From contig NZ_KB893670.1 of the NCBI RefSeq assembly GCF_000374165.1, positions 96,713 to 155,716 of the forward strand: DNA of 59,004 nucleotides, written 5' to 3'. The notes beneath the pieces are model-generated. The model saw only the letters and a program-made list of their open reading frames with translations, was not told the origin of the DNA and made no database searches. A program made the position numbers and the translations under genes. The DNA is from Parafrankia elaeagni (GTDB lineage Bacteria > Actinomycetota > Actinomycetes > Frankiales > Frankiaceae). Below, in pieces: positions 10,832-18,642 of the stretch (position 1 is its first letter; the number at the start of each line of letters is the position of its first letter).

Positions 10832-11302
10832 TCAGCCCGCGGCCGGCGCGGCGCTCTGGACGACCTCGAACGACCACAGGGTGGCCCCGCTTGCGGCCGG
10901 CCCGCCGTGGCCCGGCTGGCCGCCGTGACCGCCCGGGGCACCGTTTCCGCCCGGGGCACCGTTTCCGGCCGGGGCACCGTTTCCGCCCGGGGCACCGTTT
11001 CCGGCCGGGGCACCCGTGGGCGCTCCGCCGGGATGGCCGTGGGCACCAGGAGCGGCCTCGGCGCCCGCGGCCCGGTGCCCCTCGCTGAAGGCCATCGAGG
11101 ACTGCCACTTCTGGAAGTCGTCCTCGCTGCGCCAACGGGTGTAGACGAGGTAGGTGTCGGTTCCCTCCAGGGGCCGCAGGAGCTCGAACCACTCGAACCC
11201 GTCGGCCTTCTCGACCATCCCTGCGCGGCCGGCGAACCGCGACTCCAACGTCTCCCGCATCGCCGGGGGAACCGTCAGGACATTGATCTTCACGACACTC
11301 AT
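10832..11302 (-). CDS. Heme-degrading monooxygenase, MhuD-like (ABM fold)
   Basis: A 156-residue antibiotic-biosynthesis-monooxygenase-fold protein. It starts MSVVKINVLTVP and aligns by eye with M. tuberculosis MhuD (Rv3592), which opens heme to release iron. The three heme-pocket residues appear as Asn7, Trp66 (in FQKWQ) and His76 (in EGHRA). Unlike MhuD, about 45 residues of Gly/Asn/Ala/Pro repeats are inserted right after the His, followed by the expected final strand (ATLWSFEVVQ). The ATG at 11302 has no clear Shine-Dalgarno. Cytoplasmic; function inferred from homology. Confidence 0.85.
   Translation of the reverse strand: MSVVKINVLTVPPAMRETLESRFAGRAGMVEKADGFEWFELLRPLEGTDTYLVYTRWRSEDDFQKWQSSMAFSEGHRAAGAEAAPGAHGHPGGAPTGAPAGNGAPGGNGAPAGNGAPGGNGAPGGHGGQPGHGGPAASGATLWSFEVVQSAAPAAG
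10931..11020. repeat. Five 18-bp tandem repeats in the MhuD-like gene
   Basis: Five units of GCCCGGGGCACCGTTTCC type, nearly identical, within the MhuD-like coding sequence. Read on the minus strand they give a 6-residue Gly-Asn-Gly-Ala-Pro-Gly/Ala period. Confidence 0.9.
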
Positions 11303-11482
11303 ATCCGCAACGGTAGTGCGCGGCGGCACGCCGCGGCGGTGCCGGCCCCACGACCGTCCCATGTCTGTCGGGCTGGAGACCGAGCCGGCGCCGGCAGCGG
11401 CGCGGGCGGGAGACCGGCGTCCGGGCCGGTGCCCGGGAGGCCCCGCCACCACCGCCGGCAGTGGTCACTACAGTCGGCGGAC

Positions 11483-12253
11483 GTGTCCCGTCTCCCCCGC
11501 CTCGCCGTGCTCATCGAGGCCGGCGCTGTTTCCCAGGCCCCCTCTTCGCAGGGCCCGTCCCGCGCGAACGCGGAGCCGCAGGCACGCGGTTACGCCGGGG
11601 CGGCCGCGCTCGTCTCCCTTGTCGACAGCGGGCTGGACGCGATCGCCGTGGTCGCGGGTGGCGCCGGTCTGGCAGCCCGCGCGGCAGCCCGGGAGCTTGG
11701 TGAGTTCGGCCTCGTCGACCGGCTCACTGTGCTGCCGGAGCCGCTCGTGCTGCGCGCCGGGCCCGGCGGACGCCGCCCCTTCACCGTGCTGGGCGGTACA
11801 CCGCAGCACGGGCCGGAGCAGCTGCCCGATCAGGACGCGATTGTGCTGGTCGGCCGGCACGCCGCCATCGGGCCGGCGCTCCGGGGCACCCCGGCTGGGC
11901 CGCCACCGCCGCCTGAGCTCGCCCGCGAAGCCGGTGGTTTCTTCGGCGGTGTCTTCCACCCCGAGCTGGAAGGCGTGTTCCGGGTCTCACCCGATCCGGA
12001 GCTGGCCGGGCCGCAGGGGCGGTGGATCGGCGAGTACGTGCGGGGTCGGTACCTGCTCCCGTCCCGTTCGGTGATGGTCTGCGGCGCCGGGCGGCTCGCG
12101 GGCCTTCCCTGGCGAGGCGGGCTGGTGTCGAGGCCGGACGGGCAGGCTGCCAGCCGGCGCTACCTGAGGGCGCTCGCGAAGGAGATACGCCGAGGCCACG
12201 CCCGCGCGTCCCGCGCCGGTTACCCGCTGCCCGTCCCCGCCGGCCAGGGCTGA
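11483..12253 (+). CDS. Hypothetical protein
   Basis: A 256-residue protein I do not recognise. It starts at a GTG (SRLPRLAVLIEAGAV), has an alpha/beta-like first half (LDAIAVVAGGAGLAARAAA, DAIVLVGRHAAIG) and a basic C-terminus (RALAKEIRRGHARA). No membrane helix, signal peptide or catalytic motif is evident. Codon use matches neighbouring real genes and the opposite frames show nothing better. It is convergent with the next gene with only 1 base between stops. Start not supported by a strong Shine-Dalgarno. Confidence 0.65.
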   Translation: MSRLPRLAVLIEAGAVSQAPSSQGPSRANAEPQARGYAGAAALVSLVDSGLDAIAVVAGGAGLAARAAARELGEFGLVDRLTVLPEPLVLRAGPGGRRPFTVLGGTPQHGPEQLPDQDAIVLVGRHAAIGPALRGTPAGPPPPPELAREAGGFFGGVFHPELEGVFRVSPDPELAGPQGRWIGEYVRGRYLLPSRSVMVCGAGRLAGLPWRGGLVSRPDGQAASRRYLRALAKEIRRGHARASRAGYPLPVPAGQG

Positions 12254-12254
12254 A

Positions 12255-12896
12255 TCAGCCTGGCCGCCGCCGGGAGCCCGGAGCTTCCGGCTTCGGAGTC
12301 ACCTCCACCGCGGGCTGCACGGGCGCCGAGGCCGGCCCGGCGGCCGCGGCAGCCTCGGCGGCGGCGGTGACGTACACCGGCAGCGGGTCGGGCGCGGGCT
12401 GGCGGCGCCAGACCGAAAGCTGGCACAGACCAGGTTCGACGGTCCAGGTGCGGCCGTCGAGGTGGTCCTCGATACGCAGGGGAGGCCGCGCCCCGGGTTC
12501 GGCGGCCTGGCGATGCCCCCAGGCGTGGGCGGCGTCCCAGCTCTCGAAGACGCCCACGAACTGGTCGTCCCCGTCGAACACCTGGTAGCGGCAGGCCTCG
12601 GCGACCGAGCGGTCGATCTCGGCACCGCCGCGGCCGCCGCCCACCGCCCCGGCGGTTCCTCCCGCCTCCGCCAGCCGGGCCATGCCTGCCATGCCTGCCG
12701 GCCCAGCCCGGCCCACTGGCCCGGCGGCGCCCGCGGTGTGCGCTGGACCCGCGGCTCGCGGGACACCCGCCGAACGCGCCCCGAGGGCCCCGAGGGCCCC
12801 GAGGGCCCCGCCAGGACCCGTGAACACCGATCCGACGAATCCGCCGGGCCTCGGTCCGGTCGCGCCCGCCGCGTGGGCGCCTGCCCAGCCCTCCAT
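12255..12896 (-). CDS. Hypothetical protein with conserved aromatic central segment
   Basis: A 213-residue protein. The N-terminal half is low-complexity Gly/Ala/Pro with collagen-like stretches from short DNA repeats. The structured part is central (CRYQVFDGDDQFVGVFESWD, then DAAHAWGHRQ and RTWTVEPGLCQLSVWRR), which looks like a small beta-rich domain. The C-terminus is Ala/Pro-rich. I chose the ATG at 12896, with GGGG 8 bases ahead; a longer frame to 13040 runs into AT-richer, promoter-like DNA. No family assigned. Confidence 0.6.
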   Translation of the reverse strand: MEGWAGAHAAGATGPRPGGFVGSVFTGPGGALGALGALGARSAGVPRAAGPAHTAGAAGPVGRAGPAGMAGMARLAEAGGTAGAVGGGRGGAEIDRSVAEACRYQVFDGDDQFVGVFESWDAAHAWGHRQAAEPGARPPLRIEDHLDGRTWTVEPGLCQLSVWRRQPAPDPLPVYVTAAAEAAAAAGPASAPVQPAVEVTPKPEAPGSRRRPG

Positions 12897-12959
12897 CACG
12901 ATCACCCCGTCCACCAGCGACGACGCCCCGCGGGGCGGGCCGACCTGGCCACCAAAAGC

Positions 12960-13130
12960 AAGATACCGGACACTCAGTGTCAGTCGGGCCACGCGATCGG
13001 CGCACATGCATTCACCACGATTGTGCATCCATTGTTCCAAGGCTCTGCCAACTTATGCTGAGATCATGACCCTCAGGCTACATTGGCACGCAAACCGTTA
13101 TATTCAGCAAACTATTTAAATTGACACAAA
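12960..13130. promoter_or_regulatory. AT-rich control region with 13-bp palindrome
   Basis: The least GC-rich stretch of the window, with runs such as TATTTAAATTGACA (13113-13126). It contains a perfect palindrome GACACT-C-AGTGTC at 12969-12981 and a TATCTT-like -10 on the minus strand beside it. It lies between the divergent hypothetical gene and the XRE gene, so it probably carries promoters for both and an operator. Confidence 0.5.
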
Positions 13131-13483
13131 CTCGTGGTAGCCCCGCGACGGCGGAGACCGCTCCCTGTTTGGTGTGCTCAGCTCCGTTCGCCGTGCGTCC
13201 CGCGGGCATGCCCCGGCACTACCGAAAACACCACGACACGGGGTGTTCCGGCCAGGTGTGTGCCCCGGCCCGGCAACAGCCGCGCGCAGGGATGACGCGC
13301 AAAGCACCCACGAAAACAGCCACAGAGAGGCACCATGTCCGAGCCCACCATCGGGGGAAGTCCCACAGTGCGCCGCCGGCGGCTCGGCGCCGAGCTCCGC
13401 CGGCTCCGCGAGCAGGCCGGCCTGTCCGCGGACGACGCCGCACGCCACCTGGAATGCTCGCCGTCGAAGATCAGCCGGGTTGA
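13121..13483 (+). CDS. Possible zinc-finger ORF (TTG start), may be a remnant
   Basis: A 120-codon frame with a TTG start directly in the AT-rich patch. Its first 50 residues hold CLVC, then RHYRKHH and a later Cys pair (GCSGQVC), resembling small C2HC zinc fingers of actinobacterial accessory regions. The rest overlaps the XRE gene in another frame and is Arg/Pro-rich filler. It may be a decayed zinc-finger gene truncated by the XRE gene, or chance. Confidence 0.25.
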   Translation: MTQTRGSPATAETAPCLVCSAPFAVRPAGMPRHYRKHHDTGCSGQVCAPARQQPRAGMTRKAPTKTATERHHVRAHHRGKSHSAPPAARRRAPPAPRAGRPVRGRRRTPPGMLAVEDQPG

Positions 13484-14234
13484 GACCGGGCGGACCCCGG
13501 CACGCATCCGCGATGTTCGCGACCTGCTCGAGCTCTACGGGCTCCACGACACTCCCGAACGGGAGACCCTGCTGGACCTGGTGCGCCAGTCGAAGGAGCA
13601 GGGCTGGTGGCAGTCGTTCGGGGATGCTGTTCCGGAGTGGCTGGAGACTCTGATCGGCCTGGAGGGCGACGCCGACACCATCCTCACCTACGAGTCCGTG
13701 CTGGTCCCCGGGCTGCTGCAGACCGAGGAGTACGCACGCGCCCTCGCTCTGGACTTCGACCGGGACGGCTCACCGACCGACGCCGAGCGCACGGTGGCGC
13801 TCAAGCGGGAGCGGCAGAAGCGGCGCGGCCGGAGCGGCCGGCCGCTGGTCCACGCGCTCCTCGACGAGGCGGTCCTGCGACGGCCGGTGGGCGGGCCGGA
13901 TGTCCTGCGCGGGCAGCTGGAACACCTGCTCGCGGAGGCGGCCCGCGGGCGCGTCATCATCCAGGTGATCCCGTTCCAGGCCGGCGGCTACCCGGCCCAG
14001 GGCTTTCCGTTTACTCTTTTCGAGTTCCCCGACACGCGGGACCAGCCCGTGGTCTATCTGGAAGCCCTCTCCGGCGCGGTCTACCTGGAAAAGGCACACG
14101 AGGTGCGCCGCTATAAGGTCGCGTTCGAGAAACTGCGGGCCTGCTCTCTCGGTCCCGACGAGGCAGGTGCCATGATCATGCGCATAGTCGAGAAGGTGAA
14201 ACAGGGTGAAGGTATACACGGCCAGCGGCGGTAA
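13335..14234 (+). CDS. XRE-family HTH regulator with DUF5753
   Basis: A 299-residue protein. The N-terminal helix-turn-helix (LGAELRRLREQAGLSADDAA, then SPSKISRVETGRTPA) is followed by DUF5753 from about residue 100, marked by ILTYESVLVPGLLQTEEYAR and VIIQVIPFQAGGYPAQG. These proteins are very common in Streptomyces, Frankia and relatives and are usually paired with a DUF397 protein, as here. The GAGAGG ahead of the ATG supports the start. It overlaps the DUF397 gene by 29 bases. Known members influence differentiation or act as toxin-antitoxin-like pairs; the role here is not shown. Confidence 0.95.
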   Translation: MSEPTIGGSPTVRRRRLGAELRRLREQAGLSADDAARHLECSPSKISRVETGRTPARIRDVRDLLELYGLHDTPERETLLDLVRQSKEQGWWQSFGDAVPEWLETLIGLEGDADTILTYESVLVPGLLQTEEYARALALDFDRDGSPTDAERTVALKRERQKRRGRSGRPLVHALLDEAVLRRPVGGPDVLRGQLEHLLAEAARGRVIIQVIPFQAGGYPAQGFPFTLFEFPDTRDQPVVYLEALSGAVYLEKAHEVRRYKVAFEKLRACSLGPDEAGAMIMRIVEKVKQGEGIHGQRR

Positions 14235-14427
14235 GGGTGGCCTCGAGTCTCTCCGCTGGAGGACGAGCAGCCACAGCCAGCCGCGCGGGAACTGTGTCGA
14301 ATGGGCACCCGGAACGGGTTCCGCGTACGTTCGCGACTCCAAGGACCGCGCCGGAGGCACTCTTGAGTTCTCCGAGCGGTCGTGGTCGTCGTTCGTCAGC
14401 GCCATCCGCGCCGGCGACCTGGCCTGA
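14206..14427 (+). CDS. DUF397 domain protein
   Basis: A 73-residue DUF397 protein: LRWRTSSHSQPRGNCVEWAP, YVRDSKDRAGGTLEFS, then WSSFVSAIRAGDLA, matching the family through its whole length. It starts with GTG at 14206 inside the 3' end of the XRE gene, with AAGG about 10 bases ahead, so it is expressed with the regulator and probably binds it. Confidence 0.92.
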   Translation: MKVYTASGGKGGLESLRWRTSSHSQPRGNCVEWAPGTGSAYVRDSKDRAGGTLEFSERSWSSFVSAIRAGDLA

Positions 14428-14608
14428 CGGAACCAGCCGGGGCTGATCAGCCCGCCGTCCGGCCGTCGCGGCGCCTCCCGAGGGCCGCGATCGGCCGGCG
14501 GCGGGGCACGGGTCCTCGACGCAGGCGGCAGCCACCTGTGCCGGCGTCGGTACCGGCCACGACGCCGACGAGGTATCCGAGGCGCCCGAGGCCCCGGAAC
14601 CTGCTGCG

Positions 14609-14869
14609 TCAGATCGTCAGGTCGAACTCGCCATCGGCGAGTCCGGCGATGAAGTCGTCCCACTCCGCGTCGGTGAACAGCAGGACAGGGCCGACCGGCC
14701 GGTCGGAGTCCCGCATCGCCATGCCGCCGGGGATCCGCGCCACCTCCACGCGGTTGGGCTCATCGCCCTCCGGAAGTGCCGAACGCCACGACGCGGTGGC
14801 GAGGTCGCGATGGGAGAGATCGAACTTGCGCGGCACCGGAACAGCCCCTGACCTGTCTGAAACGGACAT
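14609..14869 (-). CDS. DUF397 domain protein, opposite strand
   Basis: An 86-residue DUF397 relative: LATASWRSALPEGDEPNRVE, GMAMRDSDRPVGPVLLF, then EWDDFIAGLADGEFDL. It diverges from the XRE-linked copy and has an acidic C-terminus. The ATG at 14869 (MSVSDRSGAV) is preferred over an upstream GTG/ATG. It is convergent with the XRE-DUF397 pair, about 180 bases away, and has no XRE partner of its own in the window. Confidence 0.85.
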   Translation of the reverse strand: MSVSDRSGAVPVPRKFDLSHRDLATASWRSALPEGDEPNRVEVARIPGGMAMRDSDRPVGPVLLFTDAEWDDFIAGLADGEFDLTI

Positions 14870-14990
14870 CTGGACCCGGCCGCGGGGCGGCGAGCGACAC
14901 GCCCCGGACCGCGTCACCCCTGCGGGTAAGGGTAGAAGGCGCGGCACCTGACACCGGGTAGGAGCATCGGCGCGTCACATCGCCGGCATC

Positions 14991-15080
14991 AACCTGCCAC
15001 CCACGGTCAACCTGCCAGCCGCAGTCGACTTTCCAGCCGCAGTCAACCTGCCAGCCGCAGTCGCTCTGCCAGCCGCAGTC
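14991..15080. repeat. Five 18-bp tandem repeats
   Basis: Five units of AACCTGCCAGCCGCAGTC type ending exactly at the stop of the RecB-like gene (15079). They lie outside the annotated frames, yet one minus-strand frame reads them as a 6-residue Asp-Cys-Gly-Trp-Gln-Val/Ser repeat. Confidence 0.9.
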
Positions 15081-15909
15081 ACTCGCCCAGCCCGGCCCAG
15101 GGCTCGCGGTCCGGTGTGACCTCCCGCCCCTGTGGGCAGTGCCGCCGGAAGTCGCACCAGGAACACAGGGTGCCGGGCCGGGGTGGGAAGGCCGCGTCGC
15201 GGTCGGCGCCGGCCCGCAGCCGGTCGGTCGCTTCGGTGATGTCCCGCGCCACGGACTCGGCGCGCCGCACATGACGGGCCAGCGACTCCTCGGTGTGCTC
15301 GGCGGCGGCGACCGACCCGGTCGGCAGATGGTGCAGCTCCACCCGGCGGCACGGGGTGCGCAGCATCCGCCCGGCGGCGAGCGCGTACAGGGCCAGCGCG
15401 GACGAGCCGCGGGCGTCGGCGTCGGAGAGGGGGCGCCGGCCCGTCTTGTAGTCGACCACAACGAGCTCACCGCCGCGCTCGTCGAGGCGGTCGACACGGC
15501 CGTGGAAGGCCAGCTGTTCCGTCCGGGTCGCCACCTGGCGCTCGACCGCGCGCGGCTCGGCCGCCGGGTCGAGACCGGCGGTGTACCCCTCCACCATCGC
15601 GACGGCACGCTCCCGCCAGGCCGCGGACTGTGCGCTGTCGCGGAAGCCGTCCTCGACCCAGGCCGTCCGCAACAGGGAGCCGGCGCGCTCCGGTGTGCGG
15701 GCCGGCAGTGGAACCTCCCACCAGCGGTGCAGCGTGTTGTGCACGCTGATACCCAGGGACGTGTGCGCCCACGGCGGGCCCTTGGGCGGGGCCGGCCGAT
15801 CCAGGTAGATCATCCGGTACTTCCGCGGGCAGTCCTCGAACGCCGCCAGGCGGGACGGGGTGCAGGAGAACAGCCGACGGGGCATCCCGGCCAGCTCCAT
15901 CTGGTCCAT
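15079..15909 (-). CDS. RecB-like PD-(D/E)XK nuclease with Fe-S cysteines
   Basis: A 276-residue single-domain nuclease of the RecB/Cas4 superfamily. It shows an N-terminal Cys (FEDCPRKYR), an H in GISVHNTLHRW, the catalytic GRVDRLDERGGELVVVDYKT, the QxxxY-like ALALYALAAG, and three C-terminal cysteines in CSWCDFRRHC. One upstream plus three downstream Cys is the pattern of a 4Fe-4S nuclease. No cas genes or helicase lie nearby; Rv2119 of M. tuberculosis is a similar stand-alone protein. It probably cuts DNA ends in repair. Start ATG at 15909. Confidence 0.9.
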   Translation of the reverse strand: MDQMELAGMPRRLFSCTPSRLAAFEDCPRKYRMIYLDRPAPPKGPPWAHTSLGISVHNTLHRWWEVPLPARTPERAGSLLRTAWVEDGFRDSAQSAAWRERAVAMVEGYTAGLDPAAEPRAVERQVATRTEQLAFHGRVDRLDERGGELVVVDYKTGRRPLSDADARGSSALALYALAAGRMLRTPCRRVELHHLPTGSVAAAEHTEESLARHVRRAESVARDITEATDRLRAGADRDAAFPPRPGTLCSWCDFRRHCPQGREVTPDREPWAGLGE

Positions 15910-16240
15910 CAGCCGATCATCTCATCGCCGTGACTCGCGCCGGGTCTCACATACGTACCTTCTGGACGGCGCGAACCCCGCCTGGCATGCTCGGTCCATG
16001 CGGTTCGGTGGGGCTCAGGCGCGCGTGACGGCGCTGCCGACCGGGACCGCACCACGGGCCGGGCGCGGGCGGCCGGTGGCCGGCCGGGTCGGCCCTCGTC
16101 CACCGCGAACGTTTTATGGGGGCCGGGTACGGTCCCCGCACTGCCGCTGATCCCACGCGGCTCCGCGCCAGACCGCAGCCCGGCAACCCCCGGGCCCTTC
16201 GTGGCGCGGGTAACGCCGAGCCCTACCGAAGGGCCCCACC
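15910..16240. other. Leader/intergenic region before the chorismate mutase
   Basis: About 330 bases without a gene between the divergent RecB-like and chorismate mutase genes. It holds promoters of both (not identifiable with confidence) and ends in a structured leader just before the chorismate mutase GTG (separate entry). Confidence 0.5.
16192..16236 (+). promoter_or_regulatory. Structured leader hairpin before the chorismate mutase start
   Basis: A perfect 10-bp inverted repeat (GGGCCCTTCG at 16192-16201, complement at 16227-16236) with a 25-base loop, ending 4 bases before the GTG. It occupies the usual Shine-Dalgarno position, so folding could gate translation. Upstream GGCAACCCC and the loop GGGTAACGCC faintly recall SAM-riboswitch elements, but I do not claim a match. 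Confidence 0.45.
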
Positions 16241-16582
16241 GTGACGAACGTCGTCGACGCCTCCAGCTCCGCCGCCGCGGCCGGCAGTGCCGCGCCCGCC
16301 GAGCCCGAGACGGCCGCCGCGCCCGCCGCCGTGCCGACCATCTCCTCCATCGACGAGGGTCGCCATCTCATCGATGACATCGACGCCAGGCTGCGCGCGC
16401 TGGTGAGCACCCGCAAGGAGCTGTCCCGCCAGGTGCAGGCCCTGCGGGCCGAGGCCGGTGGGCCGCGGGTGCAGCATGGGCGGGAGAACGCGATCATCTC
16501 CTCGTGGGCGGACGAGCTCGGCCCCCGGGGAGCCGAGATCGCGCTCGCCGTGCTGACCCTCTGCCGCGGCAACCTCCCGTAG
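16241..16582 (+). CDS. Chorismate mutase, AroQ type
   Basis: A 113-residue AroQ-class mutase converting chorismate to prephenate for Phe/Tyr synthesis. After about 37 Ala/Pro-rich residues comes the helical core: IDEGRHLIDDIDARLRALVS, TRKELSRQVQALRAEAGG, then RENAII and LTLCRGNLP. It resembles the small intracellular M. tuberculosis enzyme (Rv0948c), which is activated by complex with DAHP synthase. No signal peptide, so it is cytoplasmic. The GTG start immediately follows the leader hairpin. Confidence 0.88.
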   Translation: MTNVVDASSSAAAAGSAAPAEPETAAAPAAVPTISSIDEGRHLIDDIDARLRALVSTRKELSRQVQALRAEAGGPRVQHGRENAIISSWADELGPRGAEIALAVLTLCRGNLP

Positions 16583-16660
16583 GCCCCGCGGCCGCCCGCA
16601 GGCTCGCCGGTCGCCCAGGGGCAGTTACCCAGGTCGGTCGCCCAGGTCAGTAGCCCAGGG

Positions 16661-17275
16661 TCAGTCCGGTCTGCGGGATCTGCCGGACCTGGCCGGGCCG
16701 CTGACACCGCCGCGCGGGGCCGCCGTCTCCTCCGGACGCTGGCGGCGTTCCCGCCGGTCCCTGCGCGCCCGCTCCCCGCGGGCCCCGGCACCCGCGCTGT
16801 CGAGGTCGGCGAGCAGGACCTTCAGCTCGGAGCGCAGGAAGTCGCGGCTGGCCAGCTCGCCGATGGAGACCCGCATCGCGGCCAGTTCCCGCGCCAGGTA
16901 CCCGGTGTCGTCCTGGAGGCGTACCGAGGCCTCCCTGTCCTGCGCGAGATTCGCGCGGTCCCGGTCGTCCTGCCGGTTCTGCGCCAGCAGGATGAGCGGC
17001 GCCGCGTATGCCGCCTGCAGTGACAGTGCCAGGGTCAGGAAGATGAACGGGTAGTTGTCGAAGCGCGCCACCGGCGGGGCGACGATGTTGTAGACGACCC
17101 ACACCACGACCACGACCGTCTGCGCGGCGATGAAGCGGGCGGTGCCGAGGAACCGCGCGATCCGCTCGGCGGCATGCCCGAACGCCTCTGGTTCGTAGCT
17201 GGGGCGCAGATGGGCCCGGCGCGTCGGGCGAGGCTGGTCGAGACGCTCGCCACGCCTGCGCAGCAGGCTGGTCAC
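16661..17275 (-). CDS. DUF1003 membrane protein
   Basis: A 204-residue DUF1003 protein. Two membrane helices (FIAAQTVVVVVWVVYNIV and FIFLTLALSLQAAYAAPLIL) separate a basic N-terminus from a cytoplasmic coiled-coil-like helix (QNRQDDRDRANLAQDREAS). The GTG overlaps the upstream MgtE-N/CBS stop by 4 bases, so both are co-translated and likely function together in metal homeostasis. Same adjacency as Rv1231c/Rv1232c. Confidence 0.9.
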   Translation of the reverse strand: MTSLLRRRGERLDQPRPTRRAHLRPSYEPEAFGHAAERIARFLGTARFIAAQTVVVVVWVVYNIVAPPVARFDNYPFIFLTLALSLQAAYAAPLILLAQNRQDDRDRANLAQDREASVRLQDDTGYLARELAAMRVSIGELASRDFLRSELKVLLADLDSAGAGARGERARRDRRERRQRPEETAAPRGGVSGPARSGRSRRPD

Positions 17276-18642
17276 GGGCCCGCCGGCTCGCCGGCCGGAG
17301 ACACGCCGGTCGGCGGGGCGCCGACGGCCGCCCGCGGCGCGCCCGGTGCGGTCCCGACCACGGCATCCGAGGCGAGCTGGCTCTCCCTCCAGTCGGAGGG
17401 GAGCAGGTGGTCCAGCACGTCGTCCACGGTCACCACCCCCACCAGGCGTCCCGCGTCGTCGAGAACGGGCACCGCGACCAGGTTGTACGAGGCCAGGTGA
17501 CGTGTCACCTCGGGTAGTGGGGTGTCCGGGCGCAGCGGGGTGATGTCGACGTCGATGACGCCGCCCACCAGTGTGCTGGGCGGCTCCCGCAGCAGCCGCT
17601 GGAAGTGCGCGAGCCCCAGGTAACGCCCGGTGGGAGTCTCGTACGGCGGGCGCACCACATACACCTGGGCGGCGAGCGCAGGGGACAGCTCGGGTTCCCG
17701 CACCCGCGCCAGTGCCTCGGCGACCGTGGCGTTCGGGGCCAGCACCACCGGCTCGCTGGTCATCATGCCGCCGGCAGTGTCGTCGGCGTAGACCAGCAGG
17801 CGGCGCACCGGCGCCGCCTCCTCGGGCTCCATCAGGCGCAGCAGCCGCTCGGCCTCGTCGGCGGGCAGCTCACCCAGCAGGTCGGCGGCGTCGTCCGGGC
17901 CCATGGCCTCCAGGACGTCGGCGGCCCGCTCCGCGGCGAGGCCGCCGAGCAGCTCCACCTGCTCCTCTTCGGGGAGCTCCTCCAGGACGTCCGCCAGCCG
18001 CTCGTCGTCGAGTGCGGCCGCGACCTCCGCGCGCCGCTTGCTCGACAGATGGTGCAGCAGTGACGCCAGGTCGGCGGGGCGCAGCCGCTCGAAGGCGGCC
18101 AGCAGGTTGGCCGCGCCCTGGCCCTCCTCCGGCAGCGTGAAGCCGGTGACCTCGTCCCAGCCGACGGTCCGGACCTCGCCACGGCGCCCCTTGCCGACCC
18201 GCACCGCGACCTGGTCGAGGAGCCAGTCCCCGCTCCGGGTCGGCTCGATGGCGGCGTCGACGACAGTCACCTCGCGCCCCTGCGGGGCGGTGCCGTCCGC
18301 GGACTGCTCCGCCCCCGGCGGCAGCAGGGTGACCCGGCGGTCGAGCAGCTCGGCGAGCACCCGGGTCTCGTTCGGGCGCTGCGCGAACCGGCGCCAGCTC
18401 AGCCGCGCCGAGGAGAGCACCACGGCGCCGGACTCGACGCCGGTGACCCGGGAGATCGGCACGAAGATCGGGCGGCGCTGGACCTCGACGGCCAGGCCGA
18501 GAACCCGCGGAGGCTCGTGGCCCAGGCGGAGCGTGACGATCACGTCGTGGACCCGGCCGACCTGGTCGCCGTTCGGATCCAGCACCAGCAGCCCGGCGAG
18601 GCGCCGGCAGTACACCCTGGACGGCCCCTGCCGCGCTGTCAC
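17272..18642 (-). CDS. MgtE-N/CBS domain protein with PRC-barrel-like N-terminus
   Basis: A 456-residue soluble protein. The N-terminal 85 residues resemble a PRC barrel (LAGLLVLDPNGDQVGRVHDV). The middle is an MgtE intracellular N domain (LLHHLSSKRRAEVAAALDDE; LEELPEEEQVELLGGLAAE; LLGELPADEAERLLRLM), and the end is a CBS pair (TVAEALARVRE; VPVLDDAGRLVGVVTVDDVL). The MgtE membrane channel part is absent, so it is probably a Mg2+ sensor or partner of the DUF1003 protein. GTG start with GGGAGGA 7 bases ahead. Rv1232c homologue. Confidence 0.92.
   Translation of the reverse strand: MTARQGPSRVYCRRLAGLLVLDPNGDQVGRVHDVIVTLRLGHEPPRVLGLAVEVQRRPIFVPISRVTGVESGAVVLSSARLSWRRFAQRPNETRVLAELLDRRVTLLPPGAEQSADGTAPQGREVTVVDAAIEPTRSGDWLLDQVAVRVGKGRRGEVRTVGWDEVTGFTLPEEGQGAANLLAAFERLRPADLASLLHHLSSKRRAEVAAALDDERLADVLEELPEEEQVELLGGLAAERAADVLEAMGPDDAADLLGELPADEAERLLRLMEPEEAAPVRRLLVYADDTAGGMMTSEPVVLAPNATVAEALARVREPELSPALAAQVYVVRPPYETPTGRYLGLAHFQRLLREPPSTLVGGVIDVDITPLRPDTPLPEVTRHLASYNLVAVPVLDDAGRLVGVVTVDDVLDHLLPSDWRESQLASDAVVGTAPGAPRAAVGAPPTGVSPAGEPAGP

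Noticed and set aside
14991-15080. CRISPR array
   Set aside because: The units are contiguous 18-bp repeats without unique spacers, and no cas genes are present; the Cas4-like nuclease is a stand-alone RecB-type protein.
15910-16240. SAM riboswitch before chorismate mutase
   Set aside because: Only short GGCAACC and GGTAACGCC resemblances; the helices of SAM-I/IV are not reproduced, so only a generic structured leader is reported.
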